This document shows positions 1 to 11,010 of a DNA stretch of 64,000 nucleotides, piece by piece. Where the stretch lies: contig NC_012993.1 of assembly GCF_000026365.1 (NCBI RefSeq), forward strand, positions 1,364,001-1,428,000, given 5' to 3'. A program made the translations under genes and the position numbers. Each line of letters begins with the position of its first letter. Within the stretch, counting starts at the first letter, position 1. Source of the stretch: Zygosaccharomyces rouxii (lineage: Eukaryota; Ascomycota; Saccharomycetes; Saccharomycetales; Saccharomycetaceae). The notes below the pieces were generated by a model, which did no database searches, had not been told where the DNA came from, and saw only the letters and a program-made list of their open reading frames with translations.

Positions 1-75
1 AGTGAGAGGTTGTTGAGGTTTCTTCCGTAGCTTGGAAAACCTGGAAAGTAAGTAATAACTGCTTGTAGCATCCAT
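1..75 (-). CDS. Partial reading frame running off the left edge, possibly SAP1 N-terminus
   Basis: From an ATG at 75-73 the minus strand is open for 25 codons to the window edge; the product starts MDATSSYYLLSRFSKLRKK and is basic. There is too little to recognise a family. The reason to keep it is gene order: CAJ1 and its neighbours here keep the orientation they have around YER047C-YER056C, and the gene beyond CAJ1 there is YER047C (SAP1, an AAA ATPase), which would be expected on this strand at this place. The assignment is an inference from synteny only. Confidence 0.35.
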   Translation of the reverse strand, partial: MDATSSYYLLSRFSKLRKKPQQPLT

Positions 76-101
76 TTTCAAACGTCCTCGTTAATCCAGT
101 A

Positions 102-131
102 CCAACAAGACTAGATCAAGTCTCTTGTTGG
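102..131. other. Inverted repeat downstream of TED1
   Basis: CCAACAAG and CTTGTTGG form the base of a hairpin; inside it ACT pairs with AGT around a small loop. It lies between the start of the left-edge reading frame and the 3' end of TED1, so it could be in either gene's untranslated region. No function is known. Confidence 0.5.
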
Positions 132-348
132 TCTTGTTTTCTTTCGGATCTTGAAGATGTTACTTGAAAGTTCAAGTTAGGTAAAGTAAATACTTAATTT
201 AGCCTAATCGCAAGCTATAACCTATGGAGAAGTTTCAGCCCTAAATACGAAGCAAAAGTTGAAAAAAAACCGTTTCTTAAAAGCAAATCTACGTTTTCTT
301 AAGAATTAATGCTTAATGCTCTGTAAGATTATACTTTGGGGTAAACTT

Positions 349-1806
349 CTACATAAAGAATGTAATTGACCATAGTAACACGGTAACAATTAAAAAGATT
401 TTAGCGACCCACCAAACGTGTTGAACCATGAAGGGGCATAGTTTGAAATGAAATTCCCAATCGCCTTGATCACGATCGAAATGACCCGTTAACAAACCCG
501 TATTGCCGTCAAATTCACCCATCATGGCTCTTACCGTAATTTCTTGAACTGCCAAATCAGATTTCGCCTCCTTAGAGGCAGTCCATGTATCGTCGTCGAA
601 ATTCTTATTGTAGATGGTTTTACAACCTTCGTGATCATGGCCCGTTAGGATAATACCTGGTTTTTTGTTGTGAAACACAAGGTTCAGCACTTCATTAGTC
701 ACTTTTTCACTTAAATGATTTTGAGATCTTAACAACTTGGATTTATAGGGCTCTGAAGCGTGGTCCTCTGGGTAATACTCGAAATTGGGACCATCGCTAC
801 ATAGTCCTTCCTCCTTATAGAAAGGTACATGGGTCAATAAAATGGTATTACCTTCAAAATTTCTTTCAGCTAACTGTGTTAAGAATTCCCAAGTGACATC
901 TAAAAACTCCGGTTGTAACGCAGGACCTTCCAATAGCAATGAATTGAGTACCACTATACGCCATGGGTGATCGGTATCCCTATCGTATTCGATCCAGTAG
1001 TTGTCCTTACCGAATACTTGATTGTATCTTGCCAAGTGTTGATAAGTGGTATCACCAGAATACCCGATGTCATGATTACCGGTAACGTTGATGAAAAGAT
1101 AATCCTCCTTTTCAGGATCCCAGGAATGTACATCACTGTATCCAAATTCCAAATTCCAAGGTTTTTCCTCTTCGCACTTACGATTTAAAGATTGGCCCCA
1201 TGTCATCCAATCTATCTTGTAGAGCCCATTATCATCGTGCTCTAGTTCTTTTAAATCCTTTAACCACGTTGTATCTCTGTGGAATAACCTTGTCAAATAT
1301 CTAGAGCTCCTATTGTAGAATTCTGAATCACTAATCCACTGTGATGAGAAAAGATCTCCAAGTACCGCTACATGAGATGGTCTTAACCTCTGTTCCATGA
1401 CTGAAACTATATGACCGAGATAATGATCATTACCATAGATGTCTAATCTCGTATTATAATCCGTGCTAGGCCAAATTCCCTTGATTTGAGGATCTCCAAA
1501 TGCAATCATATGTATATCTTGTGGACCGCCATCTTCATCACCTTTCGATGGAACTACGCCAAGTACGTTATGCTTGTATACATCCTTCAAATACCTTTTA
1601 GTGTAGTATAATGCCCTCGACATATGGTCCAATCCATTAACATCGACATCATTCCCATCTTGAGCAGCATTATACCATGAACAACGTGCTGGATACGCAG
1701 ATGGATACGTATAGATATAAAAGGTTGTCGACAAGGTGATTATAGTCGACAGTATGGAACACCATTTAAAGAACTTCTTATTCAGAATGTATCTGTAGTC
1801 AATCAT
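349..1806 (-). CDS. TED1: Ted1-like ER metallophosphoesterase
   Basis: The 485-residue product is a membrane-bound calcineurin-like phosphoesterase. The metal-binding motifs are present in order: GDPQ (104-107), GDLF (150-153), GNHD (243-246), LTHVP (324-328) and GHDHEG (389-394). One hydrophobic segment lies near the N-terminus (about 15-33) and one at the C-terminus (about 465-484). The length matches S. cerevisiae Ted1 (473 residues), which acts in the ER with Emp24/Erv25 in GPI-protein export and remodels the GPI anchor's ethanolamine phosphate. The neighbour CAJ1 and the order TED1-APQ12 (YIL039W-YIL040W) agree. The paralogue Cdc1 has the same fold, but the termini and gene context favour TED1. 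Confidence 0.93.
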   Translation of the reverse strand: MIDYRYILNKKFFKWCSILSTIITLSTTFYIYTYPSAYPARCSWYNAAQDGNDVDVNGLDHMSRALYYTKRYLKDVYKHNVLGVVPSKGDEDGGPQDIHMIAFGDPQIKGIWPSTDYNTRLDIYGNDHYLGHIVSVMEQRLRPSHVAVLGDLFSSQWISDSEFYNRSSRYLTRLFHRDTTWLKDLKELEHDDNGLYKIDWMTWGQSLNRKCEEEKPWNLEFGYSDVHSWDPEKEDYLFINVTGNHDIGYSGDTTYQHLARYNQVFGKDNYWIEYDRDTDHPWRIVVLNSLLLEGPALQPEFLDVTWEFLTQLAERNFEGNTILLTHVPFYKEEGLCSDGPNFEYYPEDHASEPYKSKLLRSQNHLSEKVTNEVLNLVFHNKKPGIILTGHDHEGCKTIYNKNFDDDTWTASKEAKSDLAVQEITVRAMMGEFDGNTGLLTGHFDRDQGDWEFHFKLCPFMVQHVWWVAKIFLIVTVLLWSITFFM

Positions 1807-2067
1807 TGAACCTTGGACCTGGATCTGGGTCTGGGAATATAATGCTTCCTTGTGTTACAACCAGAACGCCAACTTTTTTTTTTTTTTTCTTTCAATAAGA
1901 CCCTTCGAATTATTGTAAAGACTAACACTTCTAACCATAAAGAGCAATAGTACCATACATACAAGTTCACAGTATATCTCATATAGATACATATATATAT
2001 ACTTAAAATGTAAGAGTAGGTTCAGGGAATCTTGACTACATAGAATTTGGCTCGTAACACATTTGAA

Positions 2068-3264
2068 TCAGCTAAAGAAACCCTTCCTCTTGTTAACTTC
2101 TTTTTGTTTCTGTTTTTGCTTCTCTTTCTCCTTCTCCTGTTCACCAAGAATTAATTCTTCAAATACTCTTGCCTCTTCAGCCTCTTCTGGAGATCTCTTT
2201 GCCTTTGAAAATCTATCAGCCATGAACAGTAACCCCTTTGCCTTTGTTAAACGTACTTTAGTAGGTTCCGTGTTATCATTTAATATTGTATTACAAACCT
2301 CCTTTAATTTCTTCTCCAATTCGAATTTATTCATAGCCCACACAACACCTAGTGCCTTTCCTGCCATCATATTTTCAAATGTAGCTCTTTCGTATTGATC
2401 TAATTCATCTGGGTTAACTTCGTTCATTTGTTCCATGGTCTTCTGTGCCTCCAACCCAGTTGATAACAAATTATAAGCAGATTTAACACTTCTTGCGTTA
2501 TCACGTACACCTGTGAACAATTTGGAAAACCCATGAGTTTTCTTAGACATGATAAAATTTTGGGCCTTTGTATGATAACATTTGGCCAAAATGTGTAGGA
2601 GTTGAAGACCAAAACTTTCCAATTTCAAATTTTCAATTTCCTGATCCAATTTCGATGCAAATTCGTCTAGCCTATTATCCTTAAGCGCTAGCACATATGA
2701 GTCCAATTTGTTATTTAATTTTTTCGCCAGTTCCTTCACTTGTTCTGCTAACTCTTCTCTTCTCCTTTTTTCCATTTCTATCAACTTCTCCCTCTGTTGC
2801 TTCGACAATTTCTTATTCTTCTCATCTAATTTAGCTGCTGCCTCCTCACTGCTAGTGTGAACCATACCACTTTCACCAGGTTTGGAAGGTGTACCATCAT
2901 TCTGTGGTTCATCAATAATGCCACCAGCTTCATTTAAATCCTTGAATATAGAAAATTCACCAATCCAATCCTTAAAGCCATCACCACCAAAGATTACGGT
3001 GAAATATTCGTTTGCATCTTCAAAACCTTGTTGAGGAACTGCATCATCTTTACCATATTCGTCATAGCGCGCACGAAGGCTCTCGTCACTTAAAACTTGA
3101 TAAGCTTCACCAACGGCTTGAAATTTGTTCTCGGCTTCAGGATCGTCAGGATGCTTGTCTGGATGTGTTTCCATAGCCTTTCTTCTGTATGCCTTTTTAA
3201 TCTCCGTAGGAGTAGCCGTAGGGCTAATTCCCAACCTATCGTAATATTCCGTATCTTTTACCAT
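2068..3264 (-). CDS. CAJ1: Caj1-type DnaJ (J-domain) protein
   Basis: This is a type III J-protein of 398 residues. The J domain occupies about residues 1-70 with the HPD motif at 34-36, which stimulates Hsp70 ATPase activity. There is no Gly/Phe region or cysteine-rich zinc domain. The middle and C-terminal parts match the DnaJ-X domain of S. cerevisiae Caj1 (391 residues), including the runs GEAYQVLSD and GFEDANEYFT. The C-terminus is a low-complexity Lys/Gln/Glu tail. In S. cerevisiae Caj1 is a plasma-membrane and nuclear co-chaperone; the paralogue Djp1 is peroxisome-related. Position next to APQ12 and ISD11 supports CAJ1 (YER048C). Confidence 0.95.
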   Translation of the reverse strand: MVKDTEYYDRLGISPTATPTEIKKAYRRKAMETHPDKHPDDPEAENKFQAVGEAYQVLSDESLRARYDEYGKDDAVPQQGFEDANEYFTVIFGGDGFKDWIGEFSIFKDLNEAGGIIDEPQNDGTPSKPGESGMVHTSSEEAAAKLDEKNKKLSKQQREKLIEMEKRRREELAEQVKELAKKLNNKLDSYVLALKDNRLDEFASKLDQEIENLKLESFGLQLLHILAKCYHTKAQNFIMSKKTHGFSKLFTGVRDNARSVKSAYNLLSTGLEAQKTMEQMNEVNPDELDQYERATFENMMAGKALGVVWAMNKFELEKKLKEVCNTILNDNTEPTKVRLTKAKGLLFMADRFSKAKRSPEEAEEARVFEELILGEQEKEKEKQKQKQKEVNKRKGFFS

Positions 3265-3484
3265 GATGCCAAATTTATACTGCCGCTCTACAGCTTCTAA
3301 CAGTGCTAGCGGTATCTCTGTGTCCTTTTCTCTTGAATAAAAAGTGTTGAAGTTGTTATAAAGTTGGTCTTTATTGTAGGTAGCCCATGTCAGCTTACTT
3401 ACAAAAATAACTGAACTACTACAGAAAAGCGGAAGAATAAAAGAGATAGCATATAAAATGGCGGAATTTGACTCCCAATTAATA

Positions 3485-3928
3485 TTATTGTTGTTGTTGT
3501 GATTGCCAGAGTTCTTGTAATCTCACCTTACAGAAATTGTAGAGGAAATGAGAACTATGGATTGAAGTGCGGCTTAAATATGACCCCCATTTAACCATAA
3601 CAGTTTCTAGATCTTGACCGTTCAGAATTAGTTTGTAAAGGAATGGTAAATCGAACATTATCACAGTATCAAATCCTCTAACGTAGAGTAAGAGTAAAAA
3701 TATGATGAGTGATAAGAAAACGAGTCTTCTCACGATGGTGTAAATGTTTCTTATTATACGAAGTACTATGAATGCCAGTACGATTAGTGTCAAGATAATG
3801 AAAGCCGTTGGATTTTCAGAGCTAAATCTCGTAATTAGTGGAATTGTCACTTGAATGATTCTAACAAGTTTAGTTAGAACTAATTGAATAAATTGTGCCA
3901 ATTTCTCTTCAGTAGGAATATCAGACAT
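3485..3928 (-). CDS. APQ12: Apq12-like nuclear envelope/ER membrane protein
   Basis: The 147-residue product has two adjacent hydrophobic segments (about 41-62 and 67-88) separated by a short loop, then a soluble tail ending in a glutamine run. The layout and length fit Apq12 (138 residues), which affects nuclear envelope lipid balance, nuclear pore assembly and mRNA export. Sequence similarity is modest, so the call leans on topology and on position: the gene lies next to TED1's neighbour CAJ1 with the orientation expected of YIL040W. The ATG at 3928-3926 is the first in frame. A TACTAAC sequence lies 23-29 bp upstream on the same strand (see findings). Confidence 0.8.
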   Translation of the reverse strand: MSDIPTEEKLAQFIQLVLTKLVRIIQVTIPLITRFSSENPTAFIILTLIVLAFIVLRIIRNIYTIVRRLVFLSLIIFLLLLYVRGFDTVIMFDLPFLYKLILNGQDLETVMVKWGSYLSRTSIHSSHFLYNFCKVRLQELWQSQQQQ

Positions 3929-4208
3929 TATTGATGGAGTCTCTTCGTGGGTTAGTAGTATAGCGTATAGCGTACTCGAAATATCACCGTTACTTTATCT
4001 ATATCGATATGTGTTTACTGATCACAATACAGGTTTAAGTTGGTTCAGATAGGATTATGTCTACAGGTCTCTCACCACAAGTCATCCTTGAAAGATTTTC
4101 AATGCTTGATCGATTGACATACGGTTACTCAACCTGATCCTTTAATTGTTTTTTACTCTGCTCCGTCTTGTGGTCCCTATTTTCTCTTTTTAAACAACAG
4201 AACATAAT

Positions 4209-4280
4209 GGTTCTATAGTGTAGTGGTTATCACTTTCGGTTTTGATCCGAACGACCCCGGTTCGAATCCGGGTAGGACCT
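4209..4280 (+). tRNA. tRNA-Gln (UUG), copy 1
   Basis: The 72-nt gene folds as a cloverleaf. The acceptor stem GGTTCTA pairs with TAGGACC with one G-U pair, followed by an unpaired T as discriminator base. The anticodon stem TTCGG/CCGAA closes loop TTTTGAT with anticodon TTG at 4242-4244. The T loop is carried by GGTTCGAATCC, which is also the B box. No intron is present. A T-run at 4284-4291 can serve as RNA polymerase III terminator. It closely matches S. cerevisiae tRNA-Gln(UUG). Confidence 0.97.
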
Positions 4281-4363
4281 GATTTCTTTTTTATTTATTG
4301 AATAAAAATCCTTGGCATTTTCTGTCAATGTAAACGCTGTGATAAACGTACTAATACACTCTC

Positions 4364-4378
4364 ACCACCCCCGGTGGT
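4364..4378. other. Short perfect hairpin between the two tRNA genes
   Basis: ACCACC and GGTGGT flank a CCC loop in the 180-bp spacer between the tRNA genes. It may be incidental. The rest of the spacer shows nothing recognisable. Confidence 0.3.
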
Positions 4379-4460
4379 TTTACAGCTTCTAAAAAATACC
4401 ATATGATTATTTAAGAGGAGTGTGTACCCTCACGTATTTCTGATTTCTCAGAAAATTATA

Positions 4461-4532
4461 GGTTCTATAGTGTAGTGGTTATCACTTTCGGTTTTGATCC
4501 GAACGACCCCGGTTCGAATCCGGGTAGGACCT
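4461..4532 (+). tRNA. tRNA-Gln (UUG), copy 2
   Basis: All 72 bases are identical to the copy at 4209, and it is in the same orientation 180 bp downstream. The 3' flanks share ATTTCTTTTT, which points to a tandem duplication. A T-run follows at 4537-4541, with a second at 4545-4550. Confidence 0.97.
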
Positions 4533-4800
4533 AATTTCTTTTTAAATTTTTTAACCGAAGATTTCAGCATGGATACCTCACTCAACAATCGAACCCACGA
4601 TGTTGCGAAGTGCGGTTAACTCCGTGAGACGTATCGAATTACAAATCGATCACCGCTTTTAGTTCATATGCTACTGACGATCTTAAACCATCAAACACAT
4701 AGTGTTGCATTAGCTTACCGACAGTGTTGGGGAACTTGAAGAACTGCAGTTCGCCAGTATCTACTGATAATAATATTAGCATCACGAATAGAATCGCAAA
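4533..4800. other. Spacer between tRNA-Gln copy 2 and ISD11
   Basis: This holds the presumed ISD11 promoter. No gene is visible. A lone GGGTTCGATTG on the minus strand (4586-4596) resembles an RNA polymerase III B box but no cloverleaf can be built round it. Confidence 0.5.
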
Positions 4801-5076
4801 ATGTCATCTTTGACAAGAACTCAGGTTCTAGGTCTTTACAAGCAATTTATCAAGAACGCTAATAACTTCAACGACTATAACTTCAAAAATTACTTTCTAA
4901 GAAGAACAAGGGCTTCATTCAGGGAAAATAGAGATGTCAAAGATCAGGAGAAACTAAATTTACTTTATACAAATGCTTTGAAAGACCTAGGTGTTCTAAA
5001 GAGACAGTCACTAATATCGCAGATGTACACCTTTGACAAGTTAGTTGTCGAACCTCTAAAAACAGAGCATGAATAA
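4801..5076 (+). CDS. ISD11: Isd11, LYR-motif partner of the cysteine desulfurase
   Basis: The 91-residue product has an N-terminal LYK tripeptide (residues 12-14) in the position of the LYR motif, followed by the phenylalanine-rich helix and basic RRTRASFR segment typical of complex1-LYR proteins. S. cerevisiae Isd11 (94 residues, YER048W-A) stabilises Nfs1 in the mitochondrial matrix for iron-sulfur cluster assembly and binds acyl carrier protein through this motif. There is no long presequence, as in the family. Its place beside CAJ1 and TPA1 on the plus strand matches the S. cerevisiae order. Confidence 0.93.
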   Translation: MSSLTRTQVLGLYKQFIKNANNFNDYNFKNYFLRRTRASFRENRDVKDQEKLNLLYTNALKDLGVLKRQSLISQMYTFDKLVVEPLKTEHE

Positions 5077-7329
<2,253 letters not shown>

Positions 7330-7403
7330 AACGTAACGGAAGCATACAATGTAGATATATAACGATAAAAGAAAAAACGTTTAGACGACAATAGAGCAAC
7401 AGG

Positions 7404-8480
7404 TTACAACATGGGATTTTCTTTAGCAGTCTCGGCAGCATTGTCTTCGGCATCATCAGACAACGATATAGCAGGCACACCCTTTGGTGCACCTGAGGTC
7501 TTGGTATCGAATGGTGGAGCAGCTGCGTTGTGTTGACCCGCGACGTCTGGATGAGATGACAATGGCGGTTTTTCCATTTCACTATCTCCTGGGAAATCTG
7601 ATAAAAACGCTTGCATTCTTTGGGCTGCAGTTTCATGATAGGACCATTGAGCAGCAGCTAGTTCACGTAGCAACGGCATGAAATTAGCACCAGCAATAAC
7701 TTCCTGCATAACAACAATAGCATTTTCGGTAGCTTGAGCAAATTCTTCTTCAGCGGTTTCCATCTGGACCCTCAATTGAGCTTCCTTCTCAGGCTTAGCC
7801 TTTTCCAGATGGGTACGAGATGCATCGTAGGTTAAACGTTTGTTCTCTACATCTCTACGCACCCTGTGGGCCCTCTTTAAGTTACCATCGATTTCTTCTC
7901 TCAACTTTGCGTTGAAATGAGTTTGAACCAAGGAATCCTGGTGTAGACGAGCCTGAGCCACACGGCTTTGAATATCAGAATATTTCATCAGATAAGAAGC
8001 CAAAAGAGCATCGTCATGAGTACTCAAATGTTCCATACATTCGCTTGACACCAAGGAAACCCTGCTTAGAGCGTAGTTCAAAGTCTTGGGATCTTTGGAA
8101 GGACCAGGAGCAGATAAGATGGAATGAGCTTCGTGTGCAGATGAGGCATGGGACAATTCTTGAATCTTCGAACCTACAGTCCTGGAAAATTCGTTAATCG
8201 ATTCATTGATATATTTAGGGTAGTCGTAGGATTCGTTGTCATAGACTTGAGTTACCTGCAGGAAATGATTGTAGATCAATTTGATAGCGTCAACCTTTGT
8301 TGTCAAATCGATATATTCCTGTGGCATCTCTGAGATATCAGTTGCATGACCTAACTTCTCTTGCATGTATCTATGGGTGACAGGAATGCCCTGTGAGAAT
8401 TCCTGAGCTTTCCCGGAAACAGTGGTAGACAGCTGCTGAAATTTCTCGTTGAGACCTTCTGTGAACTTACTGAATGACAT
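7404..8480 (-). CDS. GVP36: Gvp36-like BAR-domain protein
   Basis: The open frame extends to 8555, but the conserved N-terminus MSFSKF starts at the ATG at 8480, giving 358 residues, so that start is used. Most of the protein is a predicted long alpha-helical BAR domain, with conserved runs SYDYPKYIN and EFSRTVGSK matching Gvp36 (YIL041W, 326 residues). Gvp36 is a Golgi vesicle and endocytic membrane-curvature protein. The C-terminus is longer than in S. cerevisiae and rich in Pro and acidic residues, ending near SLSDDAEDNAAE. It converges with TPA1, with only 74 bp between stop codons. Confidence 0.93.
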   Translation of the reverse strand: MSFSKFTEGLNEKFQQLSTTVSGKAQEFSQGIPVTHRYMQEKLGHATDISEMPQEYIDLTTKVDAIKLIYNHFLQVTQVYDNESYDYPKYINESINEFSRTVGSKIQELSHASSAHEAHSILSAPGPSKDPKTLNYALSRVSLVSSECMEHLSTHDDALLASYLMKYSDIQSRVAQARLHQDSLVQTHFNAKLREEIDGNLKRAHRVRRDVENKRLTYDASRTHLEKAKPEKEAQLRVQMETAEEEFAQATENAIVVMQEVIAGANFMPLLRELAAAQWSYHETAAQRMQAFLSDFPGDSEMEKPPLSSHPDVAGQHNAAAPPFDTKTSGAPKGVPAISLSDDAEDNAAETAKENPML

Positions 8481-9179
8481 AATAGCTAATAGGCGACCTT
8501 TCCATATGTATTCTTGTTCTTCCAGGTGGTCAAGTTGGTGTTGAAGTACTGGCAATTTTTCCCTTTCTTTATATCGAATTGCTAAGCAGGGCTAAAAGGT
8601 ATCCTTTAAGAGAAGATAAGACAACGAAACAGGCTGTAAGAGTCTAAGTGAATGGTCACCCAGTCTCTAGTATCTAGAGGAAGATGCTTATTCAATGAAG
8701 AAGACTTTTTACATAGAGATGAGCGTTCATAAGAATTGGTTGACTGTAAGAAGAGCATTGGAAAAATGGGTTGTTCTTGTGGAAAAGGAGGTTGCATATG
8801 TAGGCACATATTACAATGGATACCCTAAGATTAGATAAGAATTGAATACTGATTCAATTGACTCAATTGATTCTTGTATATGCGACATAAAGCACATGAT
8901 TAAAGCTTATTACTGGTACTGGTACTGATACCGTTGGTATCAGATCAGTCCCATTATCAGTCACCTTACTGCAATGTGCATTGTAAGGTCAATTGCGTTT
9001 TATCTTCTTTGTCCTTCTTTAGCTCTAATTGTTCAATATAGCTGATATTGGGTCATCGGCCTACTCTCAGAAACTGAACTAAACTACAACTTAACTACGT
9101 CTGCCAAAAAGTCTAATCGATAGTGTAGGGAAAAGATTCGGGTACAGGCTCTCTAATCAGTTGGTAGCGATCCTAAAAG
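8481..9179. other. GVP36-PKP1 divergent promoter region with inverted repeats
   Basis: About 700 bp between divergent genes with no coding potential. It contains two TCAATTGA octamers (8854-8861, 8863-8870), a perfect 8-bp-stem hairpin CTGATACC/GGTATCAG (8925-8943) and a second inverted repeat CCTTA...CAATG/CATTG...TAAGG (8964-8988). Their role is unknown; see findings. Confidence 0.5.
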
Positions 9180-10448
9180 ATGCATTTGAGGTCTAGCTAT
9201 AGATATGCGGGGGTCTTAGGTGGGCTACTGCGGCAGCGCTACCAATATTCTGGTTTTAGACAGTTTCGTTGGTATTCACGATGGAGAAAAGAGACCCTAC
9301 CTAGAGGTGATGGCAAGAATAATTCAGGCAGGTTGGATATTCCTTTTGAAGCCCATTACAAAATTAGATCACATATCGAGATGTTGATTCAAGATTATGC
9401 GAAGAAACCTATTCCACCAATTACCTACCAATATTTGACACAGTACAAGCCACCATTACAGAACAATGAGCAATACATGTTAAGCATTCAAACTGTTAAC
9501 CTGTTATTATGTTATACGTGCCGTCAATTGCAAGCAATTCAAAATTTGCCATACATCGTTGTTTTAAATCCCAATATTGAACTCACCAATTCACTTTATC
9601 TCAGTACTTTAGAGACTTTACTTAGTGTAGATTATCCGTATGGGCTACATCATCGCGATACCATGGTTAGTCTTTTAACCAATTTTTTGGAGGAGCATCA
9701 AGACACTTTGACGACATTAGCCGCAGGGTTTCAAGAGGTAATGAAATTTTATGACCACGAGCACGTCTTCAGATTTTTAAATCTGCATCTGAGAAATAGG
9801 ATCTCAATGAAGATGTTAGTAACCCACCATTTAGGGTTATTGGAACAAACTGACCGTTTCCATCAAGGTATTACGAGTAATGATATTGGAGTTTTGTATA
9901 AGGATTTGAAAATTTCAAGCCTGGTTGAACAGGTCGGTGAATTTGTCAATGATCTCTGTTCAATCAGCTATGATCGTAACGTCCCTGTAAAGATCATGGA
10001 GGGCCATGACGTCACTTTTACCTGTATCCCCACAAGTTTAGAGTATGTGCTTACGGAGGTTTTGAAGAATTCGTTAAGAGCTCACATCGAACATAGTAAT
10101 TCAGAGAATCTATTGACACAAAAACCTGTGGAAGTCACTATTGTTCGTAATGATAATGAATTGCAAATAAGAATTCGTGATTTTGGCGGTGGTATACCGC
10201 CTGCAGTGGAAGAAAAAATGTTTGATTATTCCTATAGTACGGTAGCAGAGAAGAAGAATGATACTGGCGCGGAAGCATACATTTTGCCCGGTGAAAATGT
10301 TAATAACGTTTCTGGGATGGGATTTGGTCTCCCCATGTGTAAGGCATACATGGAAATGTTTGACGGTCGTCTTGATATACAAAGTTTATGGGGATGGGGG
10401 ACTGATGTCTACATAAAGCTCACAGGCCCATCGAAGGAAATGCTATGA
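9180..10448 (+). CDS. PKP1: Pkp1-like mitochondrial pyruvate dehydrogenase kinase
   Basis: The first about 45 residues are rich in Arg, Tyr and Gly with few acids, as in a mitochondrial presequence. The rest is the branched-chain/pyruvate dehydrogenase kinase fold: an N-terminal helical regulatory part and a GHKL ATPase domain with N box EVLKNSLRAH (293-302), G1 box DFGGGIP (334-340) and G2 box GMGFGLP (379-385). S. cerevisiae Pkp1 (YIL042C, 394 residues) phosphorylates Pda1 and inactivates the pyruvate dehydrogenase complex in the matrix. The stop codon is 64 bp from that of convergent RSM18. Confidence 0.94.
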   Translation: MHLRSSYRYAGVLGGLLRQRYQYSGFRQFRWYSRWRKETLPRGDGKNNSGRLDIPFEAHYKIRSHIEMLIQDYAKKPIPPITYQYLTQYKPPLQNNEQYMLSIQTVNLLLCYTCRQLQAIQNLPYIVVLNPNIELTNSLYLSTLETLLSVDYPYGLHHRDTMVSLLTNFLEEHQDTLTTLAAGFQEVMKFYDHEHVFRFLNLHLRNRISMKMLVTHHLGLLEQTDRFHQGITSNDIGVLYKDLKISSLVEQVGEFVNDLCSISYDRNVPVKIMEGHDVTFTCIPTSLEYVLTEVLKNSLRAHIEHSNSENLLTQKPVEVTIVRNDNELQIRIRDFGGGIPPAVEEKMFDYSYSTVAEKKNDTGAEAYILPGENVNNVSGMGFGLPMCKAYMEMFDGRLDIQSLWGWGTDVYIKLTGPSKEML

Positions 10449-10512
10449 TCATGAAAGTTTTAACTATTCTTCTTAATCTTTTATTGCTATTTATTTACAT
10501 GAATAAAAACTT

Positions 10513-11010
10513 TTAATATCTACCAGAAGTCCTTGTAGGTAGTAGCGACACATCCTTATGGGTCTTTGACATTAATCCAATGGCTTGACATCTACGAATT
10601 GCCTTGGAGATACGACGTTGATTTTTAGCCGAAAGGCCAGTGACATCTCTGTGTAGGATCTTACCAGTGGAGGAAACAAACTGGGATAACACTTCGGGAC
10701 TAGTATAAAGGTCCAATGGATTGATACCAAATTTGTTGAACATCTCATTCATAGGACGATTACTCGATCCAAATTTTTTATCTAGGTGAATTCTTGCAAG
10801 TGAAAAATCAAATGGGTCGTAAAAACTACCTCTTTGGAACTTCCTCGTTAAGCGTGGATCAATCTTTTTGGATACCGGTGCTGGTTGACTACCATTTACA
10901 TTTATTTGATTTTTCTTGTTATTGGAAAGTTTTATCTGCAGGGGTCTCAGATTGGGAGATTCGGTAGTGAAAAACCTTCTACTTATAGATCCAATAGCTC
11001 TATTGAACAT
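10513..11010 (-). CDS. RSM18: Mitochondrial small-subunit ribosomal protein bS18m
   Basis: The 165-residue product has a basic mitochondrial-type N-terminus (MFNRAIGSISRRFF) and a C-terminal S18 domain with the motif TGLSAKNQRRISKAIRRC, the rRNA-binding part of the bS18 family. S. cerevisiae Rsm18 (YER050C) is 138 residues; the extra length here lies in the presequence-proximal region. It converges with PKP1 and diverges from JHD1. Confidence 0.92.
   Translation of the reverse strand: MFNRAIGSISRRFFTTESPNLRPLQIKLSNNKKNQINVNGSQPAPVSKKIDPRLTRKFQRGSFYDPFDFSLARIHLDKKFGSSNRPMNEMFNKFGINPLDLYTSPEVLSQFVSSTGKILHRDVTGLSAKNQRRISKAIRRCQAIGLMSKTHKDVSLLPTRTSGRY

Noticed and set aside
4586..4596. B-box-like GGGTTCGATTG on the minus strand beside the tRNA genes
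   Set aside because: No acceptor, D or anticodon arms can be formed around it, so it is not a tRNA gene.
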